DNA of 64,000 nt from Symbiodinium natans (GCA_905221605.1 CAJNDS010000070.1:62001-126000); one strand, 5' to 3'; positions 20,405 through 30,881 are shown, counted from the first letter of the stretch. Notes: generated by a model not told the origin, from the letters alone. Numbers and translations are program-made.

Positions 20405-20545
20405 GCAACAGTTGATGGCCAGAAATTTCGTCATGACGCTCACCTTGTTCACCCTATTGCAGAGACTTCAACTACCTCAGCAACAGGACCTATAATCGGC
20501 TTCGCACCAGAAACCGCACCAACAGTCCTCCAGCTGCTTTACTCT
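20405..20545 (+). CDS. Candidate exon between two MITEs, unknown protein
   Basis: The plus-strand frame reads ATVDGQKFRHDAHLVHPIAE, then TSTTSATGPIIGFAPETAPT. It looks like ordinary protein, and lies exactly between MITE-A copy 5 and a family H fragment. Start, stop and partner exons are not visible, and no domain was recognised. An alternative is chance open sequence. Confidence 0.3.
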
Positions 20546-20590
20546 ACCTGGGACCCTCTTTGCCTACAGTTTTATGGGCTATGCCTGCGA
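20546..20590. mobile_element. MITE family H, left-end fragment
   Basis: ACCTGGGACCCTCTTTGCCT then ACAGTTTTATGGGCTATGCC, matching the start of copies at 20756 and 21754. Confidence 0.55.
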
Positions 20591-20755
20591 ATCAAGGCGT
20601 AGGTGCTCCACTTCCTCCCCGACCCACCCGTGGGATTTAAGCAAGCTAGTGGACTACAGGCCCTCTTGTCTTCTGGAGTTGATTCCGAACTTGAGTCCTG
20701 AAGTGGCTTTCTGAGTTTTCCAGACCAAAGATGGCAGGTTTTTCTAGCAAGACCC

Positions 20756-20873
20756 ACCTGGGGGCCCTCTTTACCTGCAGTTTTATGGGTTCTACTGCAA
20801 TAAGGGTAGCATACTAATTATACGGGTAGCGACTACTGAACTGTAGGTACATAGACTCCCAGGAAGAAGCCCT
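20756..20873. mobile_element. MITE family H, copy 3
   Basis: ACCTGGGGGCCCTCTTTACCT at the left. The right half has AGCGACTACTGAACTGTAGG and ends in CTCCCAGG. Confidence 0.65.
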
Positions 20874-20893
20874 AAACTCCACCCCCGACTACC

Positions 20894-20968
20894 CTGGAAG
20901 CTGTCCTCATCCTCAGACATCAGGCCCAACGCAACGAGCTGCGACTTCATCGGCAGCCGTTCTAAAGC
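20894..20968 (-). CDS. Exon with KSQL motif (copy 1)
   Basis: A 75-nt minus-strand exon begins after GGAG and reads ALERLPMKSQLVALGLM, then SEDEDSFQ. It aligns residue by residue with the exon at 24905-24976 (APDRHTLKSQLADLGVL, then SDEDAAE): both have KSQL, LG and an acidic SDE/SED stretch. Such conservation between non-adjacent copies argues for a real duplicated exon. The donor side (CAG then GGTAG) could be a GT donor one base in. The function is unknown. It probably belongs to the same minus-strand exon array that continues to 32.8 kb. Confidence 0.5.
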
Positions 20969-21122
20969 CTCCGAGTTAGCACATCTTTGGGTCTTGGCAA
21001 CGCTTAGCGGATCCCTTGCGTCAAGCAAGCAACGCACCAAAGCGCTGTGCAGAGTTTAGGGTTTTGTTTGCCGCCCGTTTGGGGTCTAGGGTTTAGGGCC
21101 GTTCAGGGCTAAGATGTACCTT

Positions 21123-21154
21123 TTGGGATGCTCTCTCCCTTATACTAACAGTCC
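21123..21154. mobile_element. MITE family A, half copy
   Basis: Only the left arm TTGGGATGCTCTCTCCCTTA with CTAACAGTCC remains. Confidence 0.6.
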
Positions 21155-21446
21155 AAAACAAAGAAACAACCAAGCCCCAGTCAAATCCTACAGCCTCTTT
21201 GCATCTCCAAATCCTGCAGCTTCACCCCTACACCCTACACCCCACACCCGAAGCCCTAAACCCTAAACCCTGCACCCCAAACCCCTGACACCCGAAACCC
21301 TTTTGCAAACCAGGCCTCTGTCCATCGCCGGGCACTTACACCGAAGCCCTGAACCCCGAAACCTTAGGCCCAAACCCGGAACCCCAATTCAACCCCCAAG
21401 CCTCACAGTAACCCAAACCCTCAACTCCAAACCCCTCCCCCTAAAA

Positions 21447-21590
21447 CCTGAACCCCCCCCCTCCCCCCCGCCCCCCCCCCGCCCCCCCCCCCCCCGCCCC
21501 CCGCCCCCCCCCCCCGCCCCCCTCCCCCCCCCCCCCCCCCCCCCCCCCCCCGCCCCCGCCCCCCCGCCCCACAAAAAAAAAAAAAAAATC
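21447..21590. repeat. Poly-C tract ending in an A-run
   Basis: About 120 bp of C with occasional G or T, then ACAAAAAAA. The proline-rich frame across it is an artefact. Sequence 21155-21446 is rich in AACCC words. Confidence 0.95.
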
Positions 21591-21753
21591 CCAAAACTCA
21601 GCCTCCGGGGCCAGTTTGGGCAGCCCCTTGGGCGCTTTGGCAGCAGGTTTGGGGATTTGTGCCTCTGCCGTCGCGTGCGCTGAAGAACTTGGGGTTTAGG
21701 GTTTAGGGTTGAACCCCGGGTGCACACCTGCATAAAAGCTAGGGTGTAGGGCT

Positions 21754-21856
21754 TACCTGGAACCCTCTTTACCTAAAGTTTTATGGGGTATGCCTACTAA
21801 CAAAGATTAACTCAGGTAGCTACTACTCAACTGTAGGTAGCAAGCGTCCCAGGTAG
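21754..21856. mobile_element. MITE family H, copy 4
   Basis: ACCTGGAACCCTCTTTACCT to CGTCCCAGGT, with internal TAGCTACTACTCAACTGTAG. This is the most complete member. Confidence 0.7.
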
Positions 21857-22505
21857 GGTTGAGGGTGGTGATCGGGGTCTGGTTGTTGGCACCTATGGTT
21901 GGGTCTGATGATCCCAAGGCCCTGATTCAGGAATGAACTTCGACAGCCCTATGCCGGACCGCTCAATTGTGCGGCTTGGGGTTTAGGGATTGGGGACTTA
22001 GGTTTTAGGGTTTAGGGTTGGCAGGGTTTAGGGGTGTAGGGTTAGGGTTTAGGACATTAGACACGCAACCTGAATCTGGCAACCCCTATACATACAACCC
22101 CGAAGCATAGAACTGCATCTCGAACTGTCAAGTACCCTTGAACTGCACCGTCCTCCTCAGAACCTGCCATCCCATGAGTAGCCGCGACTTTTTGTCTGTC
22201 CCAAACGTAGTCCTCACATGTTGCAAGCACCAGCCCCGGGCTTGTAACTGCCCCTCATGTCCCGAAGTGGGGGTTCAACTTTAGGGGAAAGGGGTACACT
22301 GGCATGCTTAGTTCTCTACATGCGCCCCTATAAACCCTAGACCCCAAAAAACCCAAACAGGGACCCGCATTTAGAGAACTGCCCAGATGGCCGCCTCGTC
22401 TGGGACAGGATCCGCTTGGGGCTGTCCAGTGTCTGCTGGAAGCACTGCCTGAGGGTTGGTCTGCATCGAATTTAGGGCTTTCGGGAGCTAAAGTCCGTTG
22501 TGAGT

Positions 22506-22624
22506 CTTGGTAGCCTGAAAACCATATTCTAAGAAGGATCCCCCCTTTTTGGGGGTTGGTTACTGTACAAGGGAACCTTGAACCAATCAAAAGAGCGCAA
22601 AAGGGCACCACTGGGCTTCCCAAG
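22506..22624. mobile_element. Introner/MITE family E, copy 1
   Basis: CTTGGTAGCCTGAAAACCAT at the left, GGCACCACTGGGCTTCCCAAG at the right. Inner arms are GTTGGTTACTGTACAAGGGA and CCTTGAACCAATCAAAAG. It is the same family as the intron at 51846-51947. Sequence 21860-22500 shows no firm gene. Confidence 0.7.
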
Positions 22625-23279
22625 GGTTTAGGGTTTATAGGGTTTAGGGTTTAGGGTTTAATTAGGGTTTAGGGTTTAGGGTTTATAGGGTTTAGGGTAT
22701 AGGGTATAGGGTTTCGGGATCTTTGGGTGTAGGGCTTAGGGTTTAGGACTTCGTCCTCGCCACGAAGCTGGCAAGGACTCAGGCGGTCTGGTTCTTCTTG
22801 ATGTCCGTTGCCCCGGTTCTCCGACAGCCACGTGAACCCCAAACCCTAAACCCTGCGTAAGGGTTTAGGGCTTACAGGGCTTGCAGGGTCTGTTGGGCTC
22901 GCATGTGATGGTGCCAAACCCGAGCCCTCCCTGTTCTACTTGAGCCTTGAGCCCGACATCCTGGCGGGCGGTTAAAGTCCCTAAACCCTAAACCCTAAAC
23001 CCTAAACCCTAAACCCTAAACCCTAAACCCTAAACCCTAAACCCTAAACCCTAAAAGGACGGCTTCGGATGTAAGATGTAGGGGATGTGCCTCCGGCGCC
23101 TCTTGGTTGGCACCACCAGGCTCGGGCCGCGAGGGTGTTTGCAGCGCAGGGGCCTGCCATGAGTTTAGGGTTTAGGGTTTAGGGTTTAGGGTTTAGGGCG
23201 TATAGAGGGCCCCTTTTTTGGTGAACCCGGGCTCTCTGAGGTAACCCTAAACCCTAAACCCTAAACCCTAAACCCTAAG
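22623..23279. repeat. Four telomere-like arrays in alternating orientation
   Basis: 22623-22715 TTTAGGG with TTTATAGGG units; 22978-23054 CCCTAAA, eleven perfect units; 23163-23199 TTTAGGG; 23243-23279 CCCTAAA. The spacers are unique and non-coding. Confidence 0.85.
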
Positions 23280-23590
23280 TCCTAAGCCGGACGCCCTCAG
23301 CCCTAAGCCCTTAGCCCTAGAACGACCTCGGGCCAGAATTCCAGGGCTTCGGGCTTGGGGGTTGCATCCGAAGAGCCAGGCTCATTTTTCTCCACTCGCC
23401 TAGCTGACCTTTCGGTCACTCCTCAGGGAACTATCTGGCAATGGCGTTTCCGGAAAAGAACACTACTCTTGTGCTGCTCAAGTTCGTGGCTGAGCTTCAG
23501 GGCAGTCCAAAGAGCCAGGGTTCAGGGTGCAGGGTTTAGGGCTGTGTAGGGTGCGGAGCCTTGAGGGCCCGAAACCCTCGGAACCCTCTG

Positions 23591-23700
23591 AAGCCTGATC
23601 CTTATACACCCTAAACCCTATAGACCCTAAACCCAAAAACCCTAAGAAGCCTGATCCATACACCCTAAACCATATAGACCCTAAACCCCAAAACCCTCAA
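23591..23700. repeat. Direct duplication with CCCTAAA words
   Basis: AAGCCTGATCCTTATACACC at 23591 and AAGCCTGATCCATACACC at 23647 each lead into CCCTAAACCctatagaccc. A second direct pair, GATACAGTTACTTT, lies near 23827 and 23867. Confidence 0.6.
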
Positions 23701-24054
23701 CCCTAAACCGATGGTGACGAACTAGGCTTGCAGCGCACCAGGTGCCATATGAACCATGGCCCCGCCTTCCTTTCGGGGTCTTCGACTCTCACAACTAGCA
23801 AGGCTCCAGATGTCCAACACAAGATACAGTTACTTTAAAGGATTATGTAAGCATCTCAAGAAAACCCTGATACAGTTACTTTTGGGGGTTTAGGGTTCGG
23901 TTCGGAGATTTCGGTTGCTGTTCGAGGCTTGAGCCTGTTCTGTGAGCGATGTGGGCGTCTGGTGGACTGACCCCTCGCGCCAGTGTCGAGCAGACGTGGC
24001 GCGATCTGAAAACCTAAGTCCTGCAAACCCTCAACCTCAAAAAATCCTGGGTAT

Positions 24055-24172
24055 ACTGGTACATGAGCCTTTTAGGGCCCCATGTTCCGGTATAGTATAC
24101 ACTTGGGCCTCAAAGGACCTCCCAGATAGCAACTTCAGGGCCAAGTACCTAGGATACAGGTGCACGAAACGT
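24055..24172. mobile_element. MITE family C, copy 5
   Basis: Core TATACACTTGGGCCTCAAAGG and GCAACTTCAGGGCCAAGTAC matches the 912 and 12411 copies. The outer ends are diverged. Confidence 0.55.
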
Positions 24173-24447
24173 TTCGGGGAGTCGAAACAACAGTGGCTTG
24201 TCTGGAATAACCGAAATGGTGGTTTCCGAGATTGGGTTTAGGGTTTAGGGTTTAGGGTTTAGGGTTTAGGGTCTTTCTAAGGGAATTCTAGTATTTGGGG
24301 TCTCTGTTATACGGATCCCCTAGTGTCGTACACCCCCCCAAACTCGCACCTTGCGTGCATCGGCGGCCTCCCGCACGCGCGCGGGCCGAGGGCAAGGCTC
24401 CACCTCGTCCCGGTTTCTCCAACAGCAGTCTAGAAACGTGTAAAAAA

Positions 24448-24542
24448 CATATGTATATATATATATATAGATAGATATATAGATATATAGATATATAATA
24501 TATGTATATATATATAATATGTATATATATGTATATATATAT
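24448..24542. repeat. AT microsatellite
   Basis: TATATATAG/ATATATGT-type dinucleotide tract of about 95 bp. A short TTTAGGG array precedes it at 24233-24272. Confidence 0.9.
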
Positions 24543-24904
24543 GTCCTTCGGGCTCTGAAAGTGCAGCAAGGAGCTATAGCATGTACCTAAACCCCCAAAG
24601 TATGCAACACAACGGCACTCTTCATACTTGGAGGGGTCTCGGTAGTCTCTGGGCCCCAAGGAACTTGTTTTGAGGGTGATTTTGGCAAACTGACAGGCCA
24701 TCTCACAGCCTGTGATGAAGGGCGTGATGGACGGGCTATAAGGCGCCTTTCAAACTCGAGCACGAAAGCTTACCCGCCAAAAATACCTTGAACCCTAAAC
24801 CCTCTAAACCTTCTAAACCCTAAGCCCTGAACCCTACGAATCCGCCAACCCCTACAACACCCCCTACAACACCCCACCGCCCCAAAACTACTATTTCCTG
24901 TAGC

Positions 24905-24976
24905 CTCGGCAGCATCCTCATCGGACAGCACGCCCAGGTCAGCGAGCTGGGACTTCAACGTGTGCCGATCTGGGGC
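24905..24976 (-). CDS. Exon with KSQL motif (copy 2)
   Basis: A 72-nt, phase-0 minus-strand exon between GAGCAG and a GC donor (GAG|GCTACAGG). It encodes APDRHTLKSQLADLGVL followed by SDEDAAE, and is homologous to 20894-20968. Its acceptor lies inside a 33-bp direct repeat (24966-24998, repeated at 25070-25104), so the intron upstream is bounded by a long duplication. The function is not recognised. The acidic tail and amphipathic LADLG segment would suit a short interaction helix, which is speculation. Confidence 0.55.
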
Positions 24977-25104
24977 CTGCTCTCTTGAGCAGCTTTACGG
25001 GTTTATTCCCCCTGGTTCTTCGTAGGGAATGAGGGAAGTAAGTAGGGGCCTATGTACACCCTTTGAGGGACGATCCGGGGCCTGCTCTCTTGAGCAGCTT
25101 TGCG
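24966..25104. repeat. 33-bp direct repeat about 106 bp apart
   Basis: GATCTGGGGCCTGCTCTCTT... at 24966 and GATCCGGGGCCTGCTCTCTT... at 25070 each continue through GAGCAGCTTT. The second differs at only two or so positions. The pair brackets an intron-sized segment. Confidence 0.75.
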
Positions 25105-25120
25105 AGTTAGGGCTGATGGG

Positions 25121-25258
25121 TTGGGATGTTCCCCCTGTTACTAGCAGTGTCATTTATAGGGACCTTTTACTAGCAGTGTCTTTTAAAAAGGATTATAAAC
25201 CAGCGGGGTACTGCAATCCCCATTCAGGACTGTTAGTATAAGGGAGGAACATCCCAAG
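25121..25258. mobile_element. MITE family A, copy 7
   Basis: TTGGGATGTTCCCCCTG to GGAGGAACATCCCAA. It carries an internal partial duplication (TTTACTAGCAGTGTC occurs twice in spirit, near 25140 and 25170). The flanks TTAGGGCTGATGGG and TTAGGGATGATAGG resemble each other. Confidence 0.7.
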
Positions 25259-25630
25259 CTTAGGGATGATAGGGTTCAGGGTGACCAAACGTGCAGTTTC
25301 CCTCTCTTCTTTTCGGGCAAGGAAAGGGGAGGCAAATCGTGGCTTTCAGATGCCGCCCTCAACAAGGAAGCCTGTGAAAAAACTTGTGGGGCTGGGATCC
25401 AGGGAGCTTTTGTGGCCTTTAGGGTTTAGGGTTTAGGGTTTAAGGTTTAGGCTCGAAAGACAAAGCAAACCTCCAAGAAGGGACCACCCAGCTGGGGGCC
25501 TCCATCGGCTGCGTCGCTGTCTCCTGCCGCCCCCATGCAACCTGCGGCTGCACTTGCTATACTCAGAAGGTCGATTTGAAGCACCATGAACCCTAAACCC
25601 TAAACCCTAAACCCTAAAAAAAGTGATCGC

Positions 25631-25700
25631 AAAACCATACCAAATTAGGGCGTTTGGGTACCTAATCTCAGAAAAGTACTATAAATGGAGCCTCTGGGTA
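25631..25700. mobile_element. MITE family B, half copy
   Basis: AAACCATACCAAATTAGGGC to ATAAATGGAGCCTCTGGGT is the right half of the family whose full copies lie at 30452 and 31201. A short CCCTAAA array (25588-25618) borders it. 25260-25590 and 25700-26190 show no firm coding. Confidence 0.6.
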
Positions 25701-26193
25701 TGCTACGGATACGCGCGACTTTTTTTGGGGGTTCCTTGGCTGTGAACTCGCGAGGGCACCCTAAAGCCTACATGCGACCCCTCCTCCCCTCACCTTAAAC
25801 AACATCCGGATGCATCCCGCTCTTTCGGCTATGCACTCTTCCATGCACATCACTTATAGGGACTCTGCCAAAAAGAGGGCACACACGTGTGGGGGTTCAG
25901 GAACCCGCAAGGTGCGGAAGAAAACTGCACCGCATGAGCTCCACAGGCCTCACTGGTAGGAAGCAGTGGCTCCAGGCTGCGTTGCTCAACCGCGTTGTTC
26001 TCGGCCTCGCGGAGATTTGCGTGCACTGGGCTTACCAGCCATGGGGCACCCGGGTGCAGGGATGCAAGCTGCCGTGGTTGGGGTGTTTAATGACCTAGGC
26101 CCGCCCCCAAGCTGCAAGTCTCTCCCTCGTGAAGGCCCTCTTTTTACGACCCAGACACCGCCTCGACGACAAAGAACTCTTCATTCTGCAGGC

Positions 26194-26631
26194 CTCCAAA
26201 GCATCAAACGCGTCCCACGCGTCTTCCACCGTGGCATTCGCAGCCGCCTGCGAACAGGGATTCTTCACTTTAAACAAATCGCAGTTGCGGAGCCAAGCAA
26301 GGGAAGCACGGAAAGCGGCTATAGGCTCTGGTCCCGTATTGCAACCCCAATAGAGGCCCGAACCCCTCCGCCCTGAATGCCCCTTCCGCTGCTGCCACCA
26401 GACTCTTGCCCAAGTGGCTGCAAATGCTCCCACGAGACCTCCCACATACCTCGAGCTCCCGTAGCCCCCCGCGAGCGCACAGCAACACAAAAAGAGCTGC
26501 TGGGTATTCAGGGTATCATGGGTCCCGCCCTCCCCAAGATTGACTCAAGTTGTACGGACTTTGCAGGAGATGGAAAAAGCCTCCGGCGCTGGATTTGCGC
26601 TGAGCGGCTCTTCTGCCTTGTCCTTGTCCGG
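26194..26631 (-). CDS. Exon-array module 1 (A1 weak, B1)
   Basis: Minus strand. Exon A1 at 26581-26631 encodes PDKDKAEEPLSANPAPE, exon B1 at 26194-26247 encodes AAANATVEDAWDAFDALE. Both end in GAG followed by a GC donor. A1 lacks the GGAG acceptor seen in the other modules (it reads CAACTC), so this copy may be skipped or decayed. B1 has a good CAG acceptor. This is the most downstream module on the coding strand. The A-to-B intron is 333 nt. Confidence 0.5.
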
Positions 26632-26987
26632 GAGTTGGGAATTTCAGGTTTGGTACTGAGGGTTCACAGTTATGGCCAAAGCTACAAGTTGCTGTCCCTT
26701 ATTGAAGCCTTATTGTGCTTTGGATTTGCAGCTGCTCCAGCTCCAGTTAAGTCCTTCAGTCCTTCCGTTGCTCTCCCTCGCGAACAATATATGACTTACA
26801 ACTTCAGTCCGGCAGCTTATGTCATCTTATGTCTTTACTCCGTCGCTCACCGTGCTCTCGCTCGTGCACGACGGCGCTGTATATAGGACGCGGAGAAACG
26901 TGGTACAGATAAGCGCTTCGCACTTTGCAATACCTTGCAATGCTTAACATAATACGACCACGACAGACAACACTTCCTGCTGCAAGC

Positions 26988-27387
26988 CTCCAAGGCATCA
27001 AACGCGTCCCAGGCGTCTGCCACTGTGGCATTCGGAAACGCCTGCGCACAGGAATTCTTTAAACCCAATACCAACATATCGCAGTTGCGGAGACAAGGTA
27101 TTGGGTTTAGGCGGTTTAGGCGTTTAGGGTTGTTAGCAAGCGGCTTTCAGGAACTAGTCGGGGATTTAAGATTGGCCTTCTCCTGCCTCCAATTCCTAGC
27201 CTCCCTGATAGAGGCGATTGGCGACCCAGGGAAGATGCCTTGGGCTTCTGGGTATTCAGGGTATCATGGGTCCCGCCTTCCCACAGATTAACTCAAGCTG
27301 GACAGTTATACGACCTTGCAGGAGATTGCCAGCCTCCGGCGCTGGATTCGCGCTGCGCTGCTCTGCTTCCTTCTCCTTGTCCTGGGC
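26988..27387 (-). CDS. Exon-array module 2 (A2, B2)
   Basis: A2 (27334-27387) encodes AQDKEKEAEQRSANPAPE and B2 (26988-27041) encodes AFPNATVADAWDAFDALE. Each exon is exactly 54 nt, phase 0 at both ends, with AG acceptors and GC donors (GAG|GC). The intron between them (292 nt) contains about 145 bp shared only with module 5, including GTATTGGGTTTAGGCGGTTT. Confidence 0.6.
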
Positions 27388-27761
27388 CTCCAGGCTCAAG
27401 GAAATAGGTGGAGAGTTTCAGGGTGTTTCAGTTTTTGTACTGAGGGTTCACAGTTTTCAACATATATTGGCGCTGAGGATTTTTGGCTGGCCCCAACCTG
27501 CAAGTTTCAGTCCCGCATTGTGCTTCGTGTTTGAAGGTGCACCAACTCTAGATAAGCCCTTCCCCCACGCTCCCTCGCGAACAGAATGTGAACTTACAAT
27601 CTCAGTCCGGCCGCTAATGTCTGTACTCCGTCGCTCACCGTGCCCTTGCTCGCATGATGGCGCCGTAGGACATGGAGAAACGTGGCATAGACAAGTACTT
27701 CGTATGCTGATGCGACCCCGACACGGTATCGACGAGAGACAATACTCTTCATTCTGCAAGC

Positions 27762-28230
27762 CTCCAAGTCATCAAACGCGTCCCAGGCGTCTGCCACCGT
27801 GGCATTCGGAACCGCCTGCGCGCGGGAATTCTTTAAACCCAATACATGCAAATTATCGCATGTGAGCCAAGCAAGGGAAGCACGGAAAGCGCCTGTGTAT
27901 CCGCAGATATTCTGCCCCTGTCAGAGACATTGTCTCGGTTTGAAACGCTTTAGTCCCGAAACCCCCGCCCTGAACGCTTCTCCCCTTGCCGCAACAGACC
28001 TGACCCAAGTGATTTAAACCGCGTGCCCGAGACCAGGTACATCGTGTTCCAATAGCCACCTCTTGCGAACTGAAACACAAAATGAGCTGCTGATAGGCTA
28101 GGCATTCGGGGTATCATGGTTCTCGTCCTCCCCAAGATCGACTCAAGTTCTACGGACTTTGCAGGAGATGGAAAGCCTCCGGCGCTGGATTCGCGCTGAG
28201 CGGCTCTGCTTCCTTCACCTTGTCCTGGGC
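27762..28230 (-). CDS. Exon-array module 3 (A3, B3)
   Basis: A3 (28177-28230) encodes AQDKVKEAEPLSANPAPE, B3 (27762-27815) encodes AVPNATVADAWDAFDDLE. Same 54-nt phase-0 layout and GC donors. The intron (361 nt) also looks duplicated from a common ancestor but lacks the 145-bp segment of modules 2 and 5. Confidence 0.6.
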
Positions 28231-28619
28231 CTCCGGGCTCAAGGAAGCAGGTTGGGAAGTTGGGAGTTTCAGGTTTGGCACTGAGGGTTCACAGTTCTCA
28301 ACGCATCTCGGCGCTGAGGATAGCTAATTAGCGCCATGGCCCAAGCTACAAGTTGCTGTCCCTTATTGAAATCCCCTATTTGTGCTTTGGATTTGAAGGT
28401 GCCCCAGCTCTAGTTAGGTCCTTCCGTCGCTCTCCCGCGCGAACAATATATGACTTACAACTTCAGTCCGGCTGCTTATGTCTTTACTCCGTCGCTCACC
28501 GTGCCCTCGCTCGTGCACGACGGCGCTGTAGGACGTGGAGAAATGTGCTTCGCACTTTGCAATACCTTGCAATGCTTAACATAATACGACCACGACAGAC
28601 AACTCTTCATGCTGCAAGC

Positions 28620-29072
28620 CTCCAAGGCATCAAACGCGTCCCAGGCGTCTGCCACCGTGGCATTCGGAACCGCCTGCGCACAGGAATTCTTTATGCAAAA
28701 TATCGCATGTGCGGAACTAAGCAAGGGAAGCACAAAAAGCGCTTGTGTATCCTTTAGATATCCACATGAATTCTGCCCTCTGTCATAGACTCTGGTCTTG
28801 TTTTTACACCTTATACAGGCCCGAAACCCTGTCCTGAATGCCCCTTCCCCTGCCTCTCTTTGCTAAGTGATTTTAAAGTGAGTGCCCGATACCTCCCACA
28901 TGCCGCACGTTCCCATAGCGCACTGTGCAAAAGGCTGGGTATTCAGGGTATCATGGGTCTCGTCCTCCCCAAGATCGACTCAAGTTGTACGGCTACGACT
29001 TTGCAGGAGATGCAAAGCCTCCGGCGCTGGCTTCGCGCTGAGCTGCCCTGCTTCCTTCTCCTTGTCCTGGGC
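28620..29072 (-). CDS. Exon-array module 4 (A4, B4)
   Basis: A4 (29019-29072) encodes AQDKEKEAGQLSAKPAPE, B4 (28620-28673) encodes AVPNATVADAWDAFDALE. The encoded repeat is 36 residues. A is a charged, probably helical or disordered linker. B carries the invariant tryptophan and phenylalanine of WDAF. Differences between modules are mostly conservative, which suggests selection on the protein rather than simple repeat DNA. No known domain was recognised with certainty. WDAF followed by acid fits the WxxF-acidic short motif that binds the AP-2 alpha appendage in endocytosis, an inference only. No start or stop exon was found. Confidence 0.6.
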
Positions 29073-29407
29073 CTCCAGGCTCAAAGTAGCAGGTTGGGAG
29101 TTACAGGTTTGGTACTGAAGGTTCCCAGTCCTCAAAGCATCTTGTCGCTTAGTGTTTCTAGCTGGCCCATGCTGCAAGTTTCAGTCCCTCATCGTGCTTT
29201 GGATTTGAAGTCTCGCAAACAAAATCTGAACTTCCAACTTGAGACCGGCCGTCTGTACTCCGTCGCTCACCGTGCCCTCGCTCGCATGACGGTGCTGTAG
29301 GACGTGGAGAGAAAGAGGTACAAATAAGCGCTTCGCACATTGCAGGGCTTGACAAAATTGGACCCACACACGGGCTCCACGACAGAAAACTCTTCATTTT
29401 TGCAAGC

Positions 29408-29823
29408 CTCCAAGGCATCAAACGCATCCCAGGCGTCTGCCAGCGTGGCATTCGGAACCGCCTGCGCACAGGATTTCGAACCCAATACATGCAAAATATC
29501 GCAGTTGTGGAGCCAAGGTATTGGGTTTAGGCGGTTTAGGTGTTTAGGGTTGTTAGCAACCGGCTTTGAGGAACTAACCGGGGAATTATGATCGGCCTGC
29601 CTCTGCCTCCAATTCCTAGCCTCCTTCATATTAGTTAATCGGCGACCCAGGCACGATGCCTTGAGCCTTAGCTGCTGGGTATTCAGGGTATCATCCCGCC
29701 CTCCCCAAGATTAACATAGATTCACTCAAGTTGTACGGTTACGACTTTTCTTTGCGGGAGATGGAAAGCCTCCGGCGCTGGTTTCGCGCTGAGCTGCTCT
29801 GCTGGCTTCTCCTTGTCCTGGGC
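29408..29823 (-). CDS. Exon-array module 5 (A5, B5)
   Basis: A5 (29770-29823) encodes AQDKEKPAEQLSAKPAPE, B5 (29408-29461) encodes AVPNATLADAWDAFDALE. A CCCTAAA array (29836-29876) sits 10 nt upstream of the A5 acceptor, inside the intron leading to it. Modules 2-4 lack it. Confidence 0.6.
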
Positions 29824-29835
29824 CTCCAGGCTCTC

Positions 29836-29876
29836 CCTAAACCCTAAACCCTAAACCCTAAACCCTAAACCCTAGG
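29836..29876 (-). repeat. CCCTAAA array inserted in one module only
   Basis: Module 4 reads CTCCAGGCTCAAAGTAGCAGG at this place. Module 5 reads CTCCAGGCTCT, then six CCCTAAA units, then GGTAGCAGG. The insertion point is therefore defined to within three bases. Confidence 0.8.
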
Positions 29877-30379
29877 TAGCAGGTTGGGCGTTTCAGGTTT
29901 GGTACTGAAGGTTCACAGCTTTCAAAACATCGTGGCGCTTAGGATTTCTAGCTGGCCCAAGCTGCAAGTCCGTCCCATAAGAACTGATTTTGCACCAGGG
30001 CTCTGAGGGTTTAGGGTTTAGGCCTGATTGAAGACTGTTGCACGTTTTGTGCCCAAGCTGCAATGAGCTCCGCAAGCCAATGCTACAGCAAAACCGCAAG
30101 AACTCAATACTTCTGGTACGAGTAGAATCCGAAAATTTCATCAGTGCGGCCGCAGGAGTTCCCACTGTGCATTCAAGACCTGAATTTCGGCTCATGCTGA
30201 AGGGGCACACACCGCGGCAAGAAGCGGAGGTGCTGGGTACGCTGAAATCACTGCAAAGCTTCGAACAACTAGGGTTTAGGGTTTAGGGTTCAGGGTTTAG
30301 GGTATTTCAGGCAACTTCTATAGGAGGAAACGAACTTGCTGGACCCCCAAAAAGCAAGACAACTCTTCCTTTCACAAGC

Positions 30380-30798
30380 CTCCAAAGCCCCAAATGCATC
30401 CCAGGCATCCGCCACAGTGGCGTGCGGAATCGCCTGGGCCAAAGCAATTTTCCCAGAGGGCCCATTCGAATTACTATTATGGAATTAGGCACCCCAAAAC
30501 CCTATTTTGTATGGTTTTTGGGTACCTAATTCCATAATAGTAATGCAAATGGACCCTCTGGGTTTTGAAATCCAACATGCAAGAGATGGGTTTCCCAGTG
30601 CCAAGTTAGGCAAACACGGAAAACCCCTCCAAATTCTCAGGCATCCACATGATTCCCGTCATAGACTCTAAGACACTCACCGCCCAAGGGCTTAGGGCGA
30701 AAGTCCCAGGGTGGCCCCCAACAACCCTCACGGCTCGCAGAGCATCCAGCCTCCGGCGCTGGACTAGCGCTGGGCTGCTCCGTTGCCTTGTCCCCGGC
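30380..30798 (-). CDS. Exon-array module 6 (A6, B6)
   Basis: A6 (30751-30798) is shorter, 48 nt, encoding AGDKATEQPSASPAPE. B6 (30380-30433) encodes AIPHATVADAWDAFGALE. MITE-B copy 1 (30452-30563) is inserted in the intron between them, 18 nt from B6. The more diverged sequence suggests an older module. Confidence 0.55.
30452..30563. mobile_element. MITE family B, copy 1, in module 6 intron
   Basis: CCCAGAGGGCCCATTCGAAT, then ACTATTATGGAATTAGG, paired with CCTAATTCCATAATAGTAAT and ATGGACCCTCTGGG. The ends are almost perfectly complementary over about 45 bp, so the copy is young. It would fold into a strong hairpin in the pre-mRNA. Confidence 0.85.
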
Positions 30799-30881
30799 CT
30801 CCAGGGTTAGGGATAAATGTGTGTTTAGGGTTTTAGGTTTTAGGGTTTAGGGTTTAGGGTTAAAGCATCCCTGGGTGAGTT

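Noticed and set aside
25966-29300. Plus-strand proteins of 130-215 residues over the exon array
   Set aside because: They cross intron-like sequence, share no conserved frame between modules, and are shadows of the minus-strand exons.
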